This document shows, in pieces, positions 57,701 to 64,000 of a stretch of 64,000 nucleotides of DNA. A model generated the notes under the pieces. That model was not told the origin of the DNA and made no database searches. It saw nothing but the letters and a program-made list of their open reading frames with translations. Each line of letters begins with the position of its first letter. The first letter of the stretch is position 1. Source of the stretch: Mesostigma viride (taxonomy: Eukaryota > Streptophyta > Mesostigmatophyceae > Mesostigmatales > Mesostigmataceae); contig RPFO01000333.1 in assembly GCA_009746045.1 (NCBI GenBank), forward strand, positions 1,931,964 to 1,995,963, read 5' to 3'. Both the position numbers and the translations under genes were made by a program.

Positions 57701-60700
57701 CATGGGGGCTTGGACACATAACGTGGGGCTGTACATGGGGGCTTGGACACATGACGTAGGGCTGTACATGGGGGCTTGGACACATGACGTGGGGCTGTAC
57801 ATGGGGGCTTGGACACATGACGTGGGGCTGTACATGGGGGCTTGGACACATGGCGTGGGGCTGTACATGGGGGCTTGGACACATGGCATGGGGCTGTACA
57901 TGGGGGCTTGGACACATGACGTGGGGCTATACATGGGGGCTTGGACACATAACGTGGGGCTGTACATGGGGGCTTGGACACATGGCGTGGGGCTGTACAT
58001 GGGGCTTGGACACATAACGTGGGGCTGTACATGGGGCTTGGACACATGACGTGGGGCTGTACATGGGGGCTTGGACACATGACGTGGGGCTATACATGGG
58101 GGCTTGGACACATGGCGTGGGGCTGTACATGGGGCTTGGACACATAACGTGGCTGTACATGGGGGCTTGGACACATGACGTGGGCTGTACATGGGGGCTT
58201 GGACACATGACGTGGGGCTGTACATGGGGGCTTGGACACATGACGTGGGGCTGTACATGGGGGCTTGGACACATAACGTGGGGCTGTACATGGGGGCTTG
58301 GACACATGACGTGGGCTGTACATGGGGGCTTGGACACATGACGTGGGGCTGTACATGGGGGCTTGGACACATGGCGTGGGCTGTACATGGGGCTTGGACA
58401 CATACGTGGGGCTGTACATGGGGGCTTGGACACATGACGTGGGCTGTACATGGGGGCTTGGACACATGGCGTGGGGCTGTACATGGGGCTTGGACACATG
58501 ACGTGGGGCTGTACATGGGGGCTTGGACACATGACGTGGGGCTGTACATGGGGGCTTGGACACATGACGTGGGGCTGTACATGGGGGCTTGGACACATGG
58601 CGTGGGGCTGTACATGGGGCTTGGACACATAACGTGGGGCTGTACATGGGGGCTTGGACACATGACGTGGGCTGTACATGGGGGCTTGGACACATGACGT
58701 GGGGCTGTACATGGGGGCTTGGACACATGGCGTGGGGCTGTACATGGGGGCTTGGACACATGGCGTGGGGCTGTACATGGGGGCTTGGACACATGACGTG
58801 GGGCTGTACATGGGGGCTTGGACACATGGCGTGGGGCTGTACATGGGGGCTTGGACACATGACGTGGGGCTGTACATGGGGGCTTGGACACATGACGTGG
58901 GGCTGTACATGGGGGCTTGGACACATGACGTGGGGCTGTACATGGGGGCTTGGACACATGACGTGGGGCTGTACATGGGGGCTTGGACACATGACGTGGG
59001 GCTGTACATGGGGGCTTGGACACATGACGTGGGGCTGTACATGGGGGCTTGGACACATGACGTGGGGCTGTACATGGGGGCTTGGACACATGACGTGGGG
59101 CTGTACATGGGGGCTTGGACACATGACGTGGGGCTGTACATGGGGGCTTGGACACATGACGTGGGGCTGTACATGGGGGCTTGGACACATGACGTGGGGC
59201 TGTACATGGGGGCTTGGACACATGGCGTGGGGCTGTACATGGGGGCTTGGACACATGGCGTGGGGCTGTACATGGGGGCTTGGACACATAACGTGGGGCT
59301 GTACATGGGGACTTGGACACATGACGTGGGGCTGTACATGGGGGCTTGGACACATGGCGTGGGGCTGTACATGGGGCTTGGACACATGACGTGGGCTGTA
59401 CATGGGGGCTTGGACACATGACGTGGGGCTGTACATGGGGGCTTGGACACATGACGTGGGGCTGTACATGGGGGCTTGGACACATAACGTGGGGCTGTAC
59501 ATGGGGCTTGGACACATGACGTGGGCTGTACATGGGGGCTTGGACACATGACGTGGGGCTGTACATGGGGGCTTGGACACATGACGTGGGGCTGTACATG
59601 GGGGCTTGGACACATGACGTGGGGCTGTACATGGGGGCTTGGACACATGACGTGGGCTGTACATGGGGGCTTGGACACATGACGTGGGGCTGTACATGGG
59701 GGCTTGGACACATGACGTGGGGCTGTACATGGGGGCTTGGACACATGGCGTGGGGCTGTACATGGGGGCTTGGACACATGGTGGGGCTGTACATGGGGGC
59801 TTGGACACATGACGTGGGGCTGTACATGGGGGCTTGGACACATGACGTGGGGCTGTACATGGGGGCTTGGACACATGGCGTGGGGCTGTACATGGGGGCT
59901 TGGACACATGACGTGGGGCTGTACATGGGGGCTTGGACACATGACGTGGGGCTGTACATGGGGGCTTGGACACATGGCGTGGGGCTGTACATGGGGGCTT
60001 GGACACATGACGTGGGGCTGTACATGGGGGCTTGGACACATGACGTGGGGCTGTACATGGGGGCTTGGACACATGACGTGGGGCTGTACATGGGGGCTTG
60101 GACACATGACGTGGGGCTGTACATGGGGGCTTGGACACATGGTGGGGCTGTACATGGGGGCTTGGACACATGACGTGGGGCTGTACATGGGGGCTTGGAC
60201 ACATGACGTGGGGCTGTACATGGGGGCTTGGACACATGGCGTGGGGCTGTACATGGGGGCTTGGACACATGACGTGGGGCTGTACATGGGGGCTTGGACA
60301 CATGACGTGGGGCTGTACATGGGGGCTTGGACACATGACGTGGGGCTGTACATGGGGGCTTGGACACATGACGTGGGGCTGTACATGGGGGCTTGGACAC
60401 ATGACGTGGGGCTGTACATGGGGGCTTGGACACATGACGTGGGGCTGTACATGGGGGCTTGGACACATGACGTGGGGCTGTACATGGGGGCTTGGACACA
60501 TGACGTGGGGCTGTACATGGGGGCTTGGACACATGACGTGGGGCTGTACATGGGGGCTTGGACACATGACGTGGGGCTGTACATGGGGGCTTGGACACAT
60601 GACGTGGGGCTGTACATGGGGGCTTGGACACATGACGTGGGGCTGTACATGGGGGCTTGGACACATGACGTGGGGCTGTACATGGGGGCTTGGACACATG

Positions 60701-63700
60701 ACGTGGGGCTGTACATGGGGGCTTGGACACATGACGTGGGGCTGTACATGGGGGCTTGGACACATGACGTGGGGCTGTACATGGGGGCTTGGACACATGG
60801 CGTGGGGCTGTACATGGGGGCTTGGACACATGACGTGGGGCTGTACATGGGGGCTTGGACACATGACGTGGGGCTGTACATGGGGGCTTGGACACATGAC
60901 GTGGGGCTGTACATGGGGGCTTGGACACATGACGTGGGGCTGTACATGGGGGCTTGGACACATGACGTGGGGCTGTACATGGGGGCTTGGACACATGACG
61001 TGGGGCTGTACATGGGGGCTTGGACACATGACGTGGGGCTGTACATGGGGGCTTGGACACATGACGTGGGGCTGTACATGGGGGCTTGGACACATGACGT
61101 GGGGCTGTACATGGGGGCTTGGACACATGACGTGGGGCTGTACATGGGGGCTTGGACACATGACGTGGGGCTGTACATGGGGGCTTGGACACATGACGTG
61201 GGGCTGTACATGGGGGCTTGGACACATGACGTGGGGCTGTACATGGGGGCTTGGACACATGACGTGGGGCTGTACATGGGGGCTTGGACACATGACGTGG
61301 GGCTGTACATGGGGGCTTGGACACATGACGTGGGGCTGTACATGGGGGCTTGGACACATGACGTGGGGCTGTACATGGGGGCTTGGACACATGACGTGGG
61401 GCTGTACATGGGGGCTTGGACACATGACGTGGGGCTGTACATGGGGGCTTGGACACATGACGTGGGGCTGTACATGGGGGCTTGGACACATGACGTGGGG
61501 CTGTACATGGGGGCTTGGACACATGACGTGGGGCTGTACATGGGGGCTTGGACACATGACGTGGGGCTGTACATGGGGGCTTGGACACATGACGTGGGGC
61601 TGTACATGGGGGCTTGGACACATGACGTGGGGCTGTACATGGGGGCTTGGACACATGACGTGGGGCTGTACATGGGGGCTTGGACACATGACGTGGGGCT
61701 GTACATGGGGGCTTGGACACATGGCGTGGGGCTGTACATGGGGGCTTGGACACATGACGTGGGGCTGTACATGGGGGCTTGGACACATGACGTGGGGCTG
61801 TACATGGGGGCTTGGACACATGACGTGGGGCTGTACATGGGGGCTTGGACACATGACGTGGGGCTGTACATGGGGGCTTGGACACATGACGTGGGGCTGT
61901 ACATGGGGGCTTGGACACATGACGTGGGGCTGTACATGGGGGCTTGGACACATGACGTGGGGCTGTACATGGGGGCTTGGACACATGACGTGGGGCTGTA
62001 CATGGGGGCTTGGACACATGACGTGGGGCTGTACATGGGGGCTTGGACACATGACGTGGGGCTGTACATGGGGGCTTGGACACATGACGTGGGGCTGTAC
62101 ATGGGGGCTTGGACACATGACGTGGGGCTGTACATGGGGGCTTGGACACATGACGTGGGGCTGTACATGGGGGCTTGGACACATGACGTGGGGCTGTACA
62201 TGGGGGCTTGGACACATGACGTGGGGCTGTACATGGGGGCTTGGACACATGGTGGGGCTGTACATGGGGGCTTGGACACATGACGTGGGGCTGTACATGG
62301 GGGCTTGGACACATGACGTGGGGCTGTACATGGGGGCTTGGACACATGACGTGGGGCTGTACATGGGGGCTTGGACACATGACGTGGGGCTGTACATGGG
62401 GGCTTGGACACATGACGTGGGGCTGTACATGGGGGCTTGGACACATGACGTGGGGCTGTACATGGGGGCTTGGACACATGACGTGGGGCTGTACATGGGG
62501 GCTTGGACACATGACGTGGGGCTGTACATGGGGGCTTGGACACATGACGTGGGGCTGTACATGGGGGCTTGGACACATGACGTGGGGCTGTACATGGGGG
62601 CTTGGACACATGACGTGGGGCTGTACATGGGGGCTTGGACACATGACGTGGGGCTGTACATGGGGGCTTGGACACATGACGTGGGGCTGTACATGGGGGC
62701 TTGGACACATGACGTGGGGCTGTACATGGGGGCTTGGACACATGACGTGGGGCTGTACATGGGGGCTTGGACACATGACGTGGGGCTGTACATGGGGGCT
62801 TGGACACATGACGTGGGGCTGTACATGGGGGCTTGGACACATGACGTGGGGCTGTACATGGGGGCTTGGACACATGACGTGGGGCTGTACATGGGGGCTT
62901 GGACACATGACGTGGGGCTGTACATGGGGGCTTGGACACATGACGTGGGGCTGTACATGGGGGCTTGGACACATGACGTGGGGCTGTACATGGGGGCTTG
63001 GACACATGACGTGGGGCTGTACATGGGGGCTTGGACACATGACGTGGGGCTGTACATGGGGGCTTGGACACATGACGTGGGGCTGTACATGGGGGCTTGG
63101 ACACATGACGTGGGGCTGTACATGGGGGCTTGGACACATGACGTGGGGCTGTACATGGGGGCTTGGACACATGACGTGGGGCTGTACATGGGGGCTTGGA
63201 CACATGACGTGGGGCTGTACATGGGGGCTTGGACACATGACGTGGGGCTGTACATGGGGGCTTGGACACATGACGTGGGGCTGTACATGGGGGCTTGGAC
63301 ACATGACGTGGGGCTGTACATGGGGGCTTGGACACATGACGTGGGGCTGTACATGGGGGCTTGGACACATGACGTGGGGCTGTACATGGGGGCTTGGACA
63401 CATGACGTGGGGCTGTACATGGGGGCTTGGACACATGACGTGGGGCTGTACATGGGGGCTTGGACACATGACGTGGGGCTGTACATGGGGGCTTGGACAC
63501 ATGGTGGGGCTGTACATGGGGGCTTGGACACATGACGTGGGGCTGTACATGGGGGCTTGGACACATGACGTGGGGCTGTACATGGGGGCTTGGACACATG
63601 ACGTGGGGCTGTACATGGGGGCTTGGACACATGACGTGGGGCTGTACATGGGGGCTTGGACACATGACGTGGGGCTGTACATGGGGGCTTGGACACATGA

Positions 63701-64000
63701 CGTGGGGCTGTACATGGGGGCTTGGACACATGACGTGGGGCTGTACATGGGGGCTTGGACACATGACGTGGGGCTGTACATGGGGGCTTGGACACATGAC
63801 GTGGGGCTGTACATGGGGGCTTGGACACATGACGTGGGGCTGTACATGGGGGCTTGGACACATGACGTGGGGCTGTACATGGGGGCTTGGACACATGACG
63901 TGGGGCTGTACATGGGGGCTTGGACACATGACGTGGGGCTGTACATGGGGGCTTGGACACATGACGTGGGGCTGTACATGGGGGCTTGGACACATGACGT
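54766..64000 (+). repeat. 33-bp minisatellite, about 280 copies, runs off the window
   Basis: The unit is 33 bases (for example GGGCTGTACATGGGGGCTTG plus 13 more), equal to 11 codons. Two plus frames and three minus frames therefore stay open ([22 protein letters not shown]). The left part (to about 58,700) is diverse, with 1-base-short units and higher-order repeats. For example, the CCTAACG variant recurs at 54,961, 55,488, 55,949 and 56,475, that is every 14 or 16 units. The right part is nearly uniform, with 31-base units lacking AC at about 59,780, 60,141, 62,251 and 63,503. Since it follows an in-phase donor, it is probably intronic. Confidence 0.95.

Noticed and set aside
57587-63995. 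Minus-strand open frames of about 2,000 codons ([33 protein letters not shown]) and plus-strand frames ([11 protein letters not shown])
   Set aside because: The 33-base unit lacks stops in five frames. Units with 1-2 base deletions shift the frame repeatedly, which selection on a protein would not allow. The array follows a splice donor.
54766-64000. CRISPR-like direct repeats
   Set aside because: Units are contiguous with no unique spacers, and the context is eukaryotic.

Overview
This window is eukaryotic nuclear DNA, most likely from a unicellular alga of the green lineage. The grounds are spliced genes with GT-AG introns and one GC-AG intron, algal/plant-style gene families (a GT29 sialyltransferase-like protein, an MBD4-type DNA glycosylase with no MBD domain, a Gfo/Idh/MocA oxidoreductase), a Penelope-like retroelement with an N-terminal GIY-YIG domain, and a short plant-type telomere motif (TTTAGGG). 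No species can be named. Nothing looks bacterial: no operons, no CRISPR and no rRNA.

The left half (1-29,000) is a nest of mobile elements with almost no host genes. An ORF1-only LINE derivative (about 2,430-4,411) ends in a bulged hairpin and a (TTAA)n tail. A piggyBac-like element, with TTAA flanks and inverted ends at 4,416 and 11,278, sits in that tail. It carries a broken transposase (9,734-10,976) and an intact Penelope-like ORF (5,056-8,112). A perfect 3.46-kb (CATC)n array follows, then two decayed L1-like ORF1 copies on the minus strand (15,944-18,209). A second TTAA-bounded element (19,829-24,807) contains a CACTA-type element (20,886-24,164), which in turn contains scraps of the Penelope-like element and of LINE 5' ends. 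More LINE and Penelope fragments lie at 27,200-28,445.

The right half (29,000-64,000) holds the host genes. There is a multi-exon minus-strand SANT-domain nuclear protein (29,337 to at least 32,580, with long low-complexity ORFs upstream to about 37,965). A three-exon GT29-like gene lies on the plus strand (39,472-43,403). A cluster of decayed LINEs follows (44,666-48,500). A two-exon MBD4-type glycosylase gene is on the minus strand (49,308-50,875). A divergent Gfo/Idh/MocA oxidoreductase gene (51,761 onward) has three visible exons, the last followed by an intron that opens into a 33-bp minisatellite filling the remaining 9.2 kb.

The most interesting pattern spans several elements. At least two retrotransposon 3' ends finish in a conserved stem-loop followed at once by a tetranucleotide tail: hairpin A with (TTAA)n or a TTTAA variant, and hairpin B with (TTAC)n. 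Hairpin A has paired base changes and a single bulged base. The giant CATC arrays occupy a fixed place just upstream of hairpin A. TTAA-rich tails then appear to serve as landing sites for TTAA-targeting DNA transposons. Many long open frames here (CATC arrays, CTG tract, 33-bp array) are repeat artefacts and are not called as genes.
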